Positions 11,819 through 25,395 of a stretch of DNA of 64,000 bases are shown in pieces. The DNA is taken from positions 1,173-65,172 of the forward strand of contig VXBA01001783.1 of assembly GCA_013399895.1 (NCBI GenBank). Reading direction: 5' to 3'. A model generated the notes under the pieces. The model was not told the origin of the DNA. It ran no database searches and saw only the letters and a list, made by a program, of their open reading frames with translations. The position numbers were made by a program, and so were the translations under genes. Within the stretch, counting starts at the first letter, position 1, and every line of letters begins with the position of its first letter. The stretch comes from Serilophus lunatus (lineage: Eukaryota; Chordata; Aves; Passeriformes; Eurylaimidae).

Positions 11819-14800
11819 AAATCATACATATATACGATAATATGTAACAAGTCTCATATATACCATATACACCATAATTTTTGCAAACTGTTGGAAAGGC
11901 AGGCCTTACCATCTGTGAAGATGGTAAAAAGTATTTGGAAGATATGTTTTATGCATACATTTTTGTTTGAATATTTTTCATCTTTTTAAACACGAAGCTT
12001 GAAGTTGCTTTGAGGTTTGTCATCTTGGAAGTTATTTCACTGGAGACAATAAATACACAATGTTTGTAACTGTATATAGTATGATTGGATCTGATAGCAC
12101 AGTCTGCAGTGAAGATCTCCCAACACTTCTCACTTCAAGACACTTCTTGTAGTTACTTTGTCAAATGGAGTTTGGACTGAAAAATTTTTTACCAGTTGCT
12201 TTTTCTTAGACTTACTATTTTCTTGTTTGTTTCTCAGTTTACAGATGTAAGCTTTTCTGAGGACAGGGAAAGATGAAAAGTGTGTTATGTTGCCCAAGTT
12301 GAAAATGCTGTAGGTTTTTACACTGAAAGTTTTACTCTATCCAATAAAAGTGAAGTAAAAATGTTAAATTTGACAGGAATTAAGGGGGTTAATGATCGGT
12401 AATTATTCATGCTTCTTATCTTAAAATCTATCCACATTTGAAAAAATTCCATTATGCAAGTGTTCAGAAAAGACTAGCTAGATATTTAGCTGAAAACTCC
12501 AAAGAGTCTGCCTGCTATCGAACTATTCAAGGCTGTAGGAACTTTATTCTTCCTGTGATTGCAGCCAGCCTCCACAAAATGTGTGCCTCTCAGGGACCTT
12601 TCTGTTGACAGAGTGCAGAGGAGAAAACAAATTAATTTGAGTGCAGTGTAGATAAAAGTAAAATTTGAGAGTTAGCGATTATATACATGGAGAAAGAGAT
12701 GGAAGAAGTATGATGAGTGAGAGGGTGGGACCATGAATTGCCATACGTATATACAGGAGACTGGGACTGGGAGCTTATGTGGAAGATACAGTTTAGGGGA
12801 TGACTAAGAACCGAGGTGGACAAAGGTAGAGAATTGAGGTTAGCTGAGTAAAGTGACCAGGATGAATATGTGAAGAGAATTAGATGAAGATTTCAAGGAG
12901 TGGGTTCAAATATTAACACCAGCTATACCAGGGGTTAGATAGTGCAAGAGGGCTAATTGGTGGTTTGGGAGCTAATGAGTGGTTAAGCTGAACTGTAGGG
13001 GTAGATAAGAAGACAGGAATGTAAAAGGCATGAAGAAGCCTGTGAATAGAAGCCAAAAAGGTCCAATGCAAGGGTAAATGCAAACTTTTAACACATAGGA
13101 AATGCCAGCATTGACACTGCTTTTGAAACTTTAATTTGAACCCTTGGGCATGAGCATAATGATACATTCTTATGGCATGATGATAGACTATTTCTTCTAC
13201 AGAAACCTAGCCTTACTCAGGGAACCCTATTATAAGAAATCTCCTCTGGGTTTCCACAAGGTTATATATTGGAGGTTACAAAGCTCCTGTTTCATTGACT
13301 CTGGCAATGAGAAGGTGTGAAATGCATTAAGCAGTGGATTGCTAGGAGGAAAGCCACCTGCATGGAGATGCTGAAAATTAAGTTCCCTCTTTGCCTCTGA
13401 CAGTTCTCATATGATACTAAACAACCAGGCAGTCACTAATTTCACATTTTCAGAGAGCCATGCAGAGATCTGAGATCTAGTTTAAAATAGTGTTGGCTAG
13501 TCATAGCTGAATTCTGCTGGAATAATTCTTCAGACATAAGGACTTGAAAAGTTGTGTCCTTGGCACTCTGGACATTGAATTTTACAGAGTAGTTTTGGCT
13601 TGCCCTTTCTATGACAGTTAATGTTTCTCACCTCAAACTGTTCTTAGGGTCCAGATGTCCCTCCAAATAGAGAAACATAATTAATGTTTTTGTTCCAAAA
13701 TTGATTTCAAGTTGAATACTTCAATAAACAACTCTCTTATTTATGCTAAACTATATGGATTTCTTTGTTTCAACTTAAACATTTAATTCAGTCCTACAGG
13801 GCTTTTGGCACTGTTTTTGGTTAGCTTGTGATTCATCTCATGCAAGGGGTCAACTATGTTCTTGAATTAAATACATAAGGAGAAAAAATAATAGTTTTGG
13901 AATGAGAAAGCCACTGTAGCTTTGCATTTACTGAATAAAAACCTATATGATTAAGCTTTGTAACTAAAATAGAACCTCCACTTTTGTATAGAAACCAGAG
14001 TACAGTTTGGAGTTACAGTAGAAGATCATGTAGACAAATTAATTTCAATGGAACGATAGTCTGAAGGATTGCATTAATTTTATTTTCAAACTCAAGAAAC
14101 CCAGACCATGACCCTTGAAAAACCCAAGTAGAGTTCAATAAATGACAGCTCATGTAGGAAGATACAGAGCCAAAAATGTGGGATAGAAAAGGAATATTTT
14201 TTTGTAGTAGTATGGGAGGATGAAACTCAAAAGACTGTTTTATATCTGTTGGTGATTCAGTCATTACATACTCAGATGAGCACCTAACAGTGGGAACAGT
14301 TAGCAGTGTAATTTCTCAGGATAGAGGACTGAAAGCAAAGGGTTACATGAGGGAAATCATAAGCATGCTTGATGCAGCTGAAATCAAACTCCAGTCCTGG
14401 AGGGGTATTTACAGCTCATGATGTTGTAATTAGAAAAAAAAACAAAAAACAGAAACCAAACTAAACTAAAAAGAAATTCACTAATTGCATCAGAACTGCA
14501 GATAGCACAGAAGAATTTAAGCTTAATATTCACTCAGACTATTAAATGGTGGAAACTTAAGATGGAACCTGTCATTTCTTAAGTCTGCCTAATTTTTTTT
14601 TTCCTTTTTCTTTTTTTTCCCCATTGTGGACATATGCACTGTGGCACCTTGCATTAATAGGTCTCATATCACCTTGCCCTGACCTAAACATCCAAATCAC
14701 TTTATAGTACAGAAAATATTATTCTCCCATATAACTGTAGACTGACGGCAGATGCACAGGAAAGCATAGGCCTCCTGAATTCCACAGAGAAAGTTTAATG

Positions 14801-17800
14801 AAGAAATAAGAAAAGTCCTGAGATCCTGTTCTGTTTCTTAACACAACTGTTAGCATAACAGAAACAATCCTTTCCCTTCTAAAAAGGTCACTTGAAAAGA
14901 AGGAATGTTTTTTACTCTTATAAATGTATATGAGGATGTATGCTCACAGCCTCAAAAAAATTCCTTTTTCATAGGAAAAGTTAACAAACTGTTACAGAAA
15001 AATTACTTCAACCTTCTTGGCTCTGAGAGTTTTACTGCATTTGGGTTACATATCTAAAATATTGCTGGAATTTTCTCTAAGCAATTTTCTTTTGAGCAAG
15101 ACAATGTTTTGTACTGAAAACAAGTTCATGAGGTTACAAACTGAGACACTAAATAGTTTTTTAAACATTCATTTAATTTTATTTAAAAGACCCTCTTTAA
15201 ACCATAAAAGAGATGATTTAATGTAAGAACTGGATTCCCCTACCTTCTACAGTAAGGTCTGTGAAGGGGCTAAATTTCAAGAGTAGTTAATTTACAAGGA
15301 AAAACTCGTAACTGTACATTCAGATCAATGGTCTAGCATTTTAGCTAAAAGATCTGAAAATATTGTTTTCAGTGTTGCAATAAGGTGACCTTGCAAGTTC
15401 CAGCACTTAGGTTCTTTTATTTTCACAGTCCACAGCCAGAAGGAGACATTAGACCCTGCAGTTTTACCTCCTGTAGAATACAATTATGTTTCAGCTGGAC
15501 CTGTTACTGTATTACATTCAAAATTAAGATACTGAGTTAGATGAATAAGGTTTCAATGCCCAGGAAATGAAGGTATTTGTTAGCCACAGTCAGAAAACAG
15601 GATACGGAAGGTAACACTTGTGCCCAAGGCCACAGCAAGAGCTGACAGCTCTGTAGGTGATGTGATCTCAGAAGACGAACCACGCATTCCAGAAGAGAGG
15701 AAGAAAATGTCCAGTACTTGGCAAATTTAATGTGATGGTTATTCCTTTCCACCTCCAAATCTGGTAATGAGTGAAAATCTGCATATATAAGGAGGACACA
15801 CTGAGGATGACAATAAAAGCACAGCCTTAAAGCATGAATTTATTCTGTCTGAGGCCTCATATCCAGATGTGGTCAATCTCTGGTACTTCAGGGGAATATC
15901 AAAAAACTTGGGATAACTTGCTTACGTGTTACTAATTGTTCACAAGGCAGAAAAATGCTGTGCTCATTCTTGCTGGTGAATAACTAATGGCCATATGCAT
16001 GAGATCCCATTCCAATGATTCGTTTACTGCACAGTTGAAATTTAACAAGCCTGCTGAGGGCGATGCCTACAATATCTCTGAGGCATGTGTAGGGTGGTGG
16101 TAAACATCAGTGGGCACAGGCTTAGGAAAACCAGAGGGAACTGCACACCTATTCAGTCAGCCCAGTGGATTTACTACACTTTTTCTCAGGAATTAAAACA
16201 AATCTTTTTAGAACAAATCTTGCTTGAAGTTCTGACTTGTTCTAAACCCTCTGCATGTTTTTAAGAACTGTCAGTATTCCACACAACTGGAAATTAAATC
16301 AGAACCCTAATTTTATTTTTGATAGCGCAGCACCAGTAAGCTAAACTAGTGTTAAAAAGAATCCCAAGTCAGAATTGCCAGCCTATTTCCATAAGAAAAT
16401 GAAAATACAACTGCTGATCCTTCGTCTTTAGGAACTGTTAAATGCAAACAAGCTAATTCACAGACTAACACAGGTGAAAACTCAGTTTCCAAATGAAAAC
16501 TAATCAAGGAAGGATACCAACATCATTATTGTCACAGCAAGGACATAATGATATTTGGGTATACATTTTTATATATATATGAATTTGAAATGCAAGAAAA
16601 TAAAATAAAGCAAGCATGATAGTTTTTGGCTAACTCTTGGTTTTAAAAGGGATCTCTGTTTCTGACAGTTGATGTCAGATCAATGAACAACAGAGAAGTA
16701 TACTAACAGACAGAAGGCCTATGCCATTTTTTTTTTATTGTAGGATCACAAAATATTTTCTTGCATTATCGTAGTAACAGTGAAGTTGCACTGGTGTGAA
16801 ACTGCTTAAAACAAGATCTTAGGAATGTTGGTGTGTTAATGAGTTCTTTATAAGTGACCACAAATAGCACTTGTGAATGGAAATATGCAGCATCTACTTA
16901 GAAAACCCATATTATGAGAGACAAAGAAAGGCTAACATCATAAGAGGTCTTGGCCCCAGCTGAGGCCTGGGGTGAACTGATGGATGCAAAATTCTCTGAA
17001 TCAGAGATTTGTGGCACATGAAGGATTGGGCACTGTAAAATGTCATCATTCACACAAGTTCTATACAACTGGGCACATATAAAAAGGGATTTTGGTTTTC
17101 AAGTCTCTTTTGTCTCTGTCAGTATGTGCCATCCACTATCTCTTGAGTCCCATGGAACATACCTGCTACCTAAAACTGAATGATGGGCCTGAACTGTTGC
17201 AATTTTCCTGTGTGATGTGAAGTTAAAAGGCTTAGTACAACAGACTTGATTTAAACAAGCAAACAGAAAAAAATATAGTATTTACTTACTGTAGGCGCTT
17301 TCAGTACCTAAGGTTAAAGAGCCATCTGTTTCTCTGGTGTAATTCCACTGGTTTCAACGGAATCAGGGCAGGATATATTTGATGCAATACATTCACCTGG
17401 TCACCTAGCACACAGCAGAGATGTTCCCTTTGTGTGGAAGGCTGCACACAATCAGTTTGCCATCTAGTGGCAACTATTTTGAACAGAAACAGCAATTTAA
17501 ACTAGTATGTGATTATTTTAAATAGCAGGATGTATTAAATCAGCTGAGATCTATGAAAACACACATTGCCAGGTAAAAGCTATTTTAAAGCCTCAAAGAA
17601 TAACTGCACGTGTACCCAACATTGTACATTCAGACAGGAAAAGTGTCCTGACTCAAGGTGTCTAACAAAAACATTTCCAACTGCATTACTTTCTGTACAG
17701 CGAGACTGGATGTATATCACCTGTTGCATTTTACGTAAGAGAAGATGGAACAACATACTGATGAATAGACACCTTCTAATTCACCTGTCTCCTGCTCCTG

Positions 17801-20800
17801 TCAGTCTCTCTCTGGGAATAAAAGGAATGCAATTACTGAAAATTTTTACGTAGCCAAAGTGTGGCCCTGCCTGAGTAATCTCAGTGACTTGAACTGCAGC
17901 TGTGGGAAAAACAATGACATGGCCAAGTCAGATTGTTTGTATTAAGGTTATGAGTTACTAATAGAAAGACTAGTCACAGCTAAAGATCACAGGCCATACC
18001 TCCTAACCCAAAGCAGCTACCAGAGTCTACTCAGGAAATGCAGAAATGATGTACTTTTTGGTGGCAGGTGGCCTGGTAGTACTTACACACTTACATGAGT
18101 GGGTTTACTTTCCCTACTTTTAATATTAATTTGGCTGTTCTTAAAAGTAACTGGACATTTATCTGCTTGTAGTACTTAAATGATCTTTTTTACTGCACTA
18201 TTCCTTATTTGACTGTAATCACCATATGTATCGTGACACAGGAAATGTATCTGACATAGAAAAATACTATTTTTTTTTATAATTGCTTCAAACTCCAAGT
18301 GGTGAAGACTCTGCCCTTCCTTCTGCACAAGGATTTCTATAAATTTTATCAGAACCTTAAAACACCATTAAAACCTGTGTCAGAATACAACGTCTCTCGA
18401 CCTGATTTTAAGATAGTAAAAAAAAAATGAGTCCTGCATGTGTAAATTCTACTTGGATCCAATTCCATAATGATGCAGATGAAATACTTGAGAGCCAACT
18501 GATGTCAGTCAATCTAGAAGATATGCCAATAGCTAGCAGTAGCTGACATTGGTGAAAAACAGGAATCAGAAAATGAGGAAAGGTCAGCTATGAACACAGG
18601 TCTTCCAGTTTTAGAGTATCCTGAATTGGCAGGGGAATCCCCCAAACACTGGAAACTTGAGCAATGTGATGTGAGCAATTTGATTCAGAGAAGATTTTAG
18701 GCTGCTGAAATTCATATTAGGATGTCATTAGCTATTATCCTACAGAAAACCATTTAATAATGAATTCTATTAAAGTGAAACTGTACTAAAGGGCTGTTGA
18801 AATGCATTTTGGAGATGTCATCAAGACAATTTTATTTGTTTGTTTTCTGACAAATATCATCTGGATCTAATGTAGAATTGAGTAAAAATTCTTTAGATGG
18901 CAAAATTTATCAGGTTTCAGAGCCTAATGATATGTCTGCTTCCACTGCAGCAGTCAAAAATATAAATATACACAGACATTTCATTGAGTTACTGAATGTA
19001 TCTGTACTCAACCTCCTATTCAGTGATCACAGATAATGGCTCAATTTATTGAAAATGTGCTTTAGCCCCATTTGCCAACCTAGTTGTGATAAAGTGACTT
19101 GCAATCTGTTCTGGGCCATGAATCATGGTCAAAAGAGTTAATTAAAGTTCTAATGGCAGGGTCAACAAGGTCAAGTGAATGAGTTTGTCTATATGTAATT
19201 AGGGCAGAATGAAAGATAATGAAGTTCAACAGGTGTAACTGAGAGCAGAAGCTGTCTGTTGTATTAAAGTGCTTGACTTGAAGATTCAAAATTGCTTTTG
19301 AGTAAGAAGTTGGGAAAAATATCTTTGTACTTGTAAATGGAAGAAATTTTTCTCTAGAAATGATAGGTTCCTGTGCCATCTTTATTCTCATTTTCAAACC
19401 TGCCGAACTCAAGTGTGTGAATAGCGCAAGTGTTTCAACAGCACACATTTTTATTTTCTAGGCAAATGTAGTGTATCTGTGACTGCAGAAAAATCAAGAT
19501 AAATGCCAAAATTTTGCAGATGGAAATTCACTCTGGATGTGGTTTATTCCACATCAGATCAGTTTTAGAATTCCTGTATTTTCTCACATTAGAAAAATGG
19601 GTTCAGACTAAAGGCAGCAAATAACAAAAATCAAGAATTTGTGGCACTTTTTAATCTAATAAGAAAATACATAATTTAACTTGACTCCTCTATACAGACA
19701 TCTCTTTCTCACAAGCTTGCTCTTTCTAAAACAACCACTTTCCTCAAGTACTGATAAGCAGAAAAACCATACTCCATGAAGAGGACAAAATGCATGCAGA
19801 ATAATTTACTGAATAATCTTAAGAACCCAGTGCAAAAGCACTGAGGCAGGTTCATTTAAAATCCCTCTTCAGAGAGCAAAGGGAAACACGTGAACATGTA
19901 AATGTCCCAATAGTCTTCCCCAGCAGTCCCCCAGCTGTATATTAACACGTTTATGATAGCTATTGGCAGTGCAAATTTCTTTCTGATACCTTGCCCACGC
20001 TGGAATCAGCCCTTCAATCAGGAGATACACTTCTGCAAATGAAAAAGGAGTTCAGTTTCCACGCCCAATCAATCCTGGTATCTCTCCTAAGAGCACCAGA
20101 AAGAGGTGGTTCATTAGTGCCATGTGTTACTGTGCTGGGGACACCTGTCTGCAATGAACGAAAATGAGATTGTTAGGTCATTTTGTAGGGGCTCTACAGT
20201 TACATCTACCCCAGTAAATTAAAACAGTGCCTGGGAACATTCCTGAGCATAGAAATGGGATTGCACTTTGAATTAAATTAATGTCAAGAAAGGTTCTTGC
20301 CCATGCTGGCTAGCACAGCTGGGGAGGATGGCACAGGCCTTCGTCATGCTTCCCCGGCAGCCACTCTGTCTGGTGAAGACAGACCAGCCGTGCCACGTCA
20401 CATGGCCCAGGAGCATCCAGGGCACTTTTATGTTACCGTTATACACACAGTGCCTGGTTACTTGTTAAAGCTTTCACATAACATAAAAAATTCATAGCTG
20501 AATCAATTACAAAATAGATAATCCCATACACTGTTCAAACCATTTTTAGCTTTTTCAAATGGTGGAAAACCAGGCTTGGCAGCTGTTAGATTATGTGGCA
20601 ACGACCTTGCTGCACACCCGTGAGAGAGAGCGGTGAGAGACAACGTGAAGGAGCAGCCCAAATAGTACTATGATAGGCTGCTCCCAAGCCCATCAAGGAC
20701 AACCATTGATCCATCTCCGCAAGCCCAGAGGAGCCCTGACATAGAGGGCAGGCACACACCTTCCAGGTTTTTATCAGCAGAGCCTCAGCCCCTTTGCCCA

Positions 20801-23800
20801 GACATGAAACCCATCAAGATGAGTAACTGAGAGCTTCTCTCTGGATCACTCTTCACTACGAGGAGGGACACATTCTGGGATACAGGGAAAGAACGTTTTT
20901 TGGGATTGCCCGGTATTTATTGTGAGATGCTTAGGGGCAGAAACAAAGGCTGGAAAAGGAGGGATTTAGGTGATGGGTAAAGGAACAAGTATGAAAAAGT
21001 GTGTTTGTGTGTGGGGAGTCTGTGCCTCTCCAGCCTGTGAGAACCAGAGTGGGGCTGCAGCCTCAGGGGCTAACATGTCCTGGTCTCAGCAGCTGGTCAG
21101 ACTGGGATCCAGAGGCCACTGGACCCAATGCCAACTACTGGGCAGACCGAGTGCTGACCCACCTACTGGAGCTGGGTCACAGCTACCTTGTACGTGTGTA
21201 TAAATATATCTTCTCAGCAATGGGCCTCCAACTCAGGGGAGTAGAATGAGACCATTAGTGCTCTCTGTGTTTGTGTAAGCATGCTTGTCTGTGATCTGTG
21301 TGGCATATATGTGACTATGTACAGATAGATATATGCATATAGGTGATCTATATGCCCATATATGTATGCTATGTGTGTGTGTGTTTACTGGGAATACATT
21401 TCAGCCTTGCTACTGTTTGGTCCTGGGGGGCTTGGAGCTGCAGCAGCCTTTTCTATCTCCAACTGCTCGATCCAGCATGATATATTTTCCTCTAACTGGA
21501 GCCCACTCCTCAGTTTTTATGGGCCTAGTTATAAACAGATTTTTCAGTGCTTCACTGTACTCATCAAATATTCCCACTAAAACGAGTGGAAATGACAACA
21601 CATCTTCAAAATGTAAGCTTGTGCTAATCAGCACATTAAGCTTCTCAGCAGAAAGGCCAGCTATTGGTTTTTTTTTTTTAAATACAGACAATTAAACTTG
21701 CTTCTAAGTCATACAAAGGGGCCAGAGTGAAAAGTTTACATTGCTGCAATTGTGTTATAGCTTCTCTCTGGATAAACAGTAGACTTCATTTTCAGTTCTA
21801 TCAATCCCACACCATTCACAAACAATAAAATTAATTTCTAGTTTGAATAAATAAAGCCTACTAAATTGGTTTCTTTGCTAATACTCTCAAGCTTTATATT
21901 GAGTTTGTTCACAAAGCCAACAGTGCCAGTTGACAAAACAAAAGATGTTTACTATTTTTGCTATTAATTAAGCCAACTCCTTAGATACAAGTAGCTCATT
22001 GAGGTTAATTATCTCTAAAAAGAATCCAATTCATTTGCAGTTTGCTAACCAGAAAGAATTTTTGAGTTGATTTCTTTTAGTGTTGTGACCATGTTAGAGT
22101 TTCTGAGATTTTACACAGAAATTCAAGGGACAACTTTTCAGGAGCTGAAAGTCTCTAAAATTCACCTCTTAATTAATCAATTATATTGAAAGCTCTAACA
22201 TTATATTATCATGAATAAGGACATTGTAAAAATAAATTCATCAGGATTTGTAAGTAATAATAGACGGATACATTCAAAGTACATTCATACTTCCACCAAA
22301 TTCTCAAATTTCCCATCCCTCAAAATTTATCCAGCTGCAACAGAAGTTAAAGAAGGAAAGGACCTGATTGCTCTAATCCTCATCGAGATAGGGACTGGAA
22401 CTCACACACTTCTGGCTCCTCCTATACGGGAGCCAAGCTGTCATAATAAGGCTGTATAATGCATATGGGACCAATGCAACACTGTATGGGCTGTTTTGCA
22501 TAGCATACAATTAGGCTTTATTGGTTGAAGTGATAACATGTTCTAAGTCAAGAAATGTTAGTTCCTTTCACTGCATTGGCAGATGTTTCCAGTCACTGTA
22601 GTAAAAGAACAAAAATAGTGGCCGCCATTTATTTTTCCAAGCTCTTCTATTCTTGTACACAATCTAAGTGTAGTTCCTCCCTATCAGCAGATGGAGACAG
22701 AGTACACATATTTTGATGTCATCATTCAGTTAATTAAAAATTTATCACCACACAACCCAATCAGCATCCATTTGGTTGATCTTTCTATTTTTTTAAAGAT
22801 TCCAGGAAAATGAATCTAAACTTGGGTTTTAGTAATTTTTCTAATTCTAAAACTGTTTTGGAGTTACCTAAGAAATGTGATGCTGGGTCTAGCTCTAGTT
22901 TCTAAGGCACAGAGCTCTAGTGCAAACAGTCAGCATAACAGCAACACAAATTACATGTTCTCTTCCATGAGTGATAAACCCGTAACACTGTTGCATGATA
23001 TAGTTCTTCAAATTGTTCTTAATTTACAGTGCTATTTGACAGCATCATAGATTGTGGGCATGGATAGTAATATTCTAAAAAAACCCAAACCCCAAAAAAC
23101 AAGCCCTAAGTAATAATAAGCTTAGGCAGTAAACTTAGCTGTAAGCTTTATAAAAATTTCCTCATAGTTCATTACATTTGACTTTTTATTTTGGCCCAGG
23201 GAGCAGATAGGAAGTAAATATTGCTTTGGTACAAGTAGATGCCATTATCATATGCTTAAAAAGAGTTACTACCTTATAGAAATATCCTTAATTTTACTTT
23301 TGAAAAGCTGTTCTCCATTGTGCAATTGTCTGGAGTTATGTTTTTTTGATTCTTTCTCAAATCTTGTTCATTACATATCACCACAAAGAAAGTATATGTG
23401 CACTGCCAGATGTCAAAGAACAGTTTTTATTAACCATTCTCAAACATGTGAGGGTCAAGTAACTGTTCATGTTTCTGTAAAGAAAACTAGCACAAACTTG
23501 AGGGGTTCAAAAGTAATGGAGTACTATTTTCCTAATAGCCCTTATAAAATTCTATAGTGTAATACTTAAAAAAAATAGCATGTATTGAAAAGCAGGGCTT
23601 ATTGAAACCAAATTAGATCATTTATTTTAAAATCTATTAAAACTTTTCTCTCTCTCTGCTGGAGATGTCATTTTTCCTATAGCTGGCCCAGTAAACTTTA
23701 AGAAAATAAAAAATACAAAAGGTGATTATTCCATTATCTTGACATGTTGCTAACAGCAACACAATGTCTTTATGGCTAACATTCACTGTTGAGTGATTTA

Positions 23801-25362
23801 GTCAGTGCTTTGGGTCTCACACAGTTTCTGACACTTCCAAGCTTAATTTGCTCCTATTCACTACGTTACTATTGCTCACATTTTTCCAATCTTGAAGCAA
23901 GGATGCAACAGAAATATTACTCATTCTCTCAGAGTATTTAAAGTTTTCAGCTGTACAACAGGAATGGAAGGAGCCTCTTAGTCTCCCCAACAGACCCATC
24001 CCTACAACTTCTGTTACATTTGAGGCAAACTTGGTGACTTTGTTTCAATCATCAATCTGGATAAATTGATTGGGTATGAAGAATTAAGTCAGTGAATGTA
24101 AATTCCTGTTATGTTTAACAATATTAGATTAATAAAATCCATGCTTTTTCAAGTATCTTGCTACTTGTAGCTACTGTAAGAGTATCTGCAGATTAAGTTT
24201 AGCTTACGGCTGTTTTCAGCTTGTACTTCGGGATAGGTAGTATGCTCTCGAATGTACTCTTTTTCTCCTTTTTAAATATTTGTTCATTAATTTGCTACTT
24301 TTGACAATTGCAACTGTTTCAGCAAATTATGGGGTTTTATTTTGTTTCAGTCTATTAATTTGTCATCACTTCAGCTCTCAAAATAGGACTTACCTGATGT
24401 ACAGATTTTCATGCTAGTATTTTTGCACAGGAAAGAATTTCACACAACACTACTAGTAATTTCTCTGACAGTATTCACAGTCTGGACCTACCAAATTTGT
24501 GAGTGAAAGCTCTTGTTTGCTGAGTACAGACTACATTTTAAAGCAGATAACATTTATTTTGTATGACTAAAAAGGCATAAAAAAACCCTAATGAAACTCA
24601 CACATCTTATGTTAGTGTCAGCAGAAAAAAAGAGTTCTTTCTTGGTTCAGTTTCAGAAGTGTCTCCTTTTTCCAAATAACACAGCATACTGAATCATAAT
24701 GCGCTGGTGAAAAGTCAAATTTTAATCCATTAAGGAACTACTTAGTAGACACTGGATGTGCTCTAAAGCATACTAAATTTCATTCTACTGAAGGAACAAA
24801 ATATGGTTCAGATAAAGAAGAGTCGTAACATAAGTCTGGCGTTTCTTAACCTAATTATACCTAATTTAGTGCGAATTACACTTGATGTAATAAAATGATA
24901 GTCAGAAGAAAAATGTTAGCAAAGAACATTGTGAAGAATGTGTCACTCCACATCTATAGAATTAATGCTATGAAATGTAAAGCTAATTAAAAGTAGGAAG
25001 TTATAATAACTCCAAATAAAAGTGATCACATGAATGCTGAAAAAAGCAATTAAAAGGTAGAAAATAATAATAATAATGTTGTATCTAAATAGCCAAGTTA
25101 TAGTATAGATATGCTTTGGCTGACTGTAGCTACAAAACTACAAGCATTAAATGAGTAGTAGGATTTTCCCTTTGCTCTTCAGCAGCTTAGTTAGCTCACA
25201 GATGTCTTCTGTCTCAATTCGGTTTAATCCAATCAACTCTTCTCACTCTGCCCTATATTTACCTATAAGAATGTTTTTTGGGGTGAAAACCAGCTGCTTC
25301 TTCCTGCTGATGTTGGCATACGGAACATAGCAACAGCATTTCCTTTCACTCATCATGTGTCC
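11819..25362. other. Intergenic DNA upstream of TMEM244, no gene seen
   Basis: AT-rich DNA between the CR1 tail and the first TMEM244 coding exon. It holds an imperfect low-complexity patch with TG and TATG runs at about 21,180-21,400 and a 9-bp-arm hairpin at 11,906-11,927. The TMEM244 promoter and any untranslated first exon must lie here or in the CpG island to the left, but nothing in the sequence fixes their position. The open frames present, including one beginning MALRV at 15,017, match no family I recognise. Confidence 0.55.
20970..21520. repeat. Possible unclassified degraded repeat with GT/TATG-rich core
   Basis: This stretch is more GC-rich than its surroundings. It moves from a CTGGGATCC-containing block, through TGTGTG and TATATG low-complexity DNA (21,260-21,395), to another moderately GC-rich block near 21,420-21,480. 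The mix resembles the interior or long terminal repeat of an old interspersed element, but I cannot name a family. Two overlapping short open frames at the left have no domain evidence. Confidence 0.3.
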
Positions 25363-25395
25363 ATGGCTCTCAAGGTCAAAACTGCTGAAACCAAG
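25363..25395 (+). CDS. TMEM244: TMEM244 coding exon 1
   Basis: Eleven codons, ATG through AAG (MALKVKTAETK), followed by the donor GTAAAG. The phase 0 junction joins directly to the valine codon opening exon 2. The exon is too short to be found as an open frame; it was identified from its position upstream, its phase and its resemblance to the TMEM244 N-terminus. The transcribed exon presumably extends to the left as 5' UTR. Confidence 0.88.

Noticed and set aside
15017..15226. Open frame beginning MALRVLLHLG, superficially like the TMEM244 start MALKV
   Set aside because: After four residues the likeness ends, there is no donor in the right phase, and the real exon 1 at 25,363 fits exactly.
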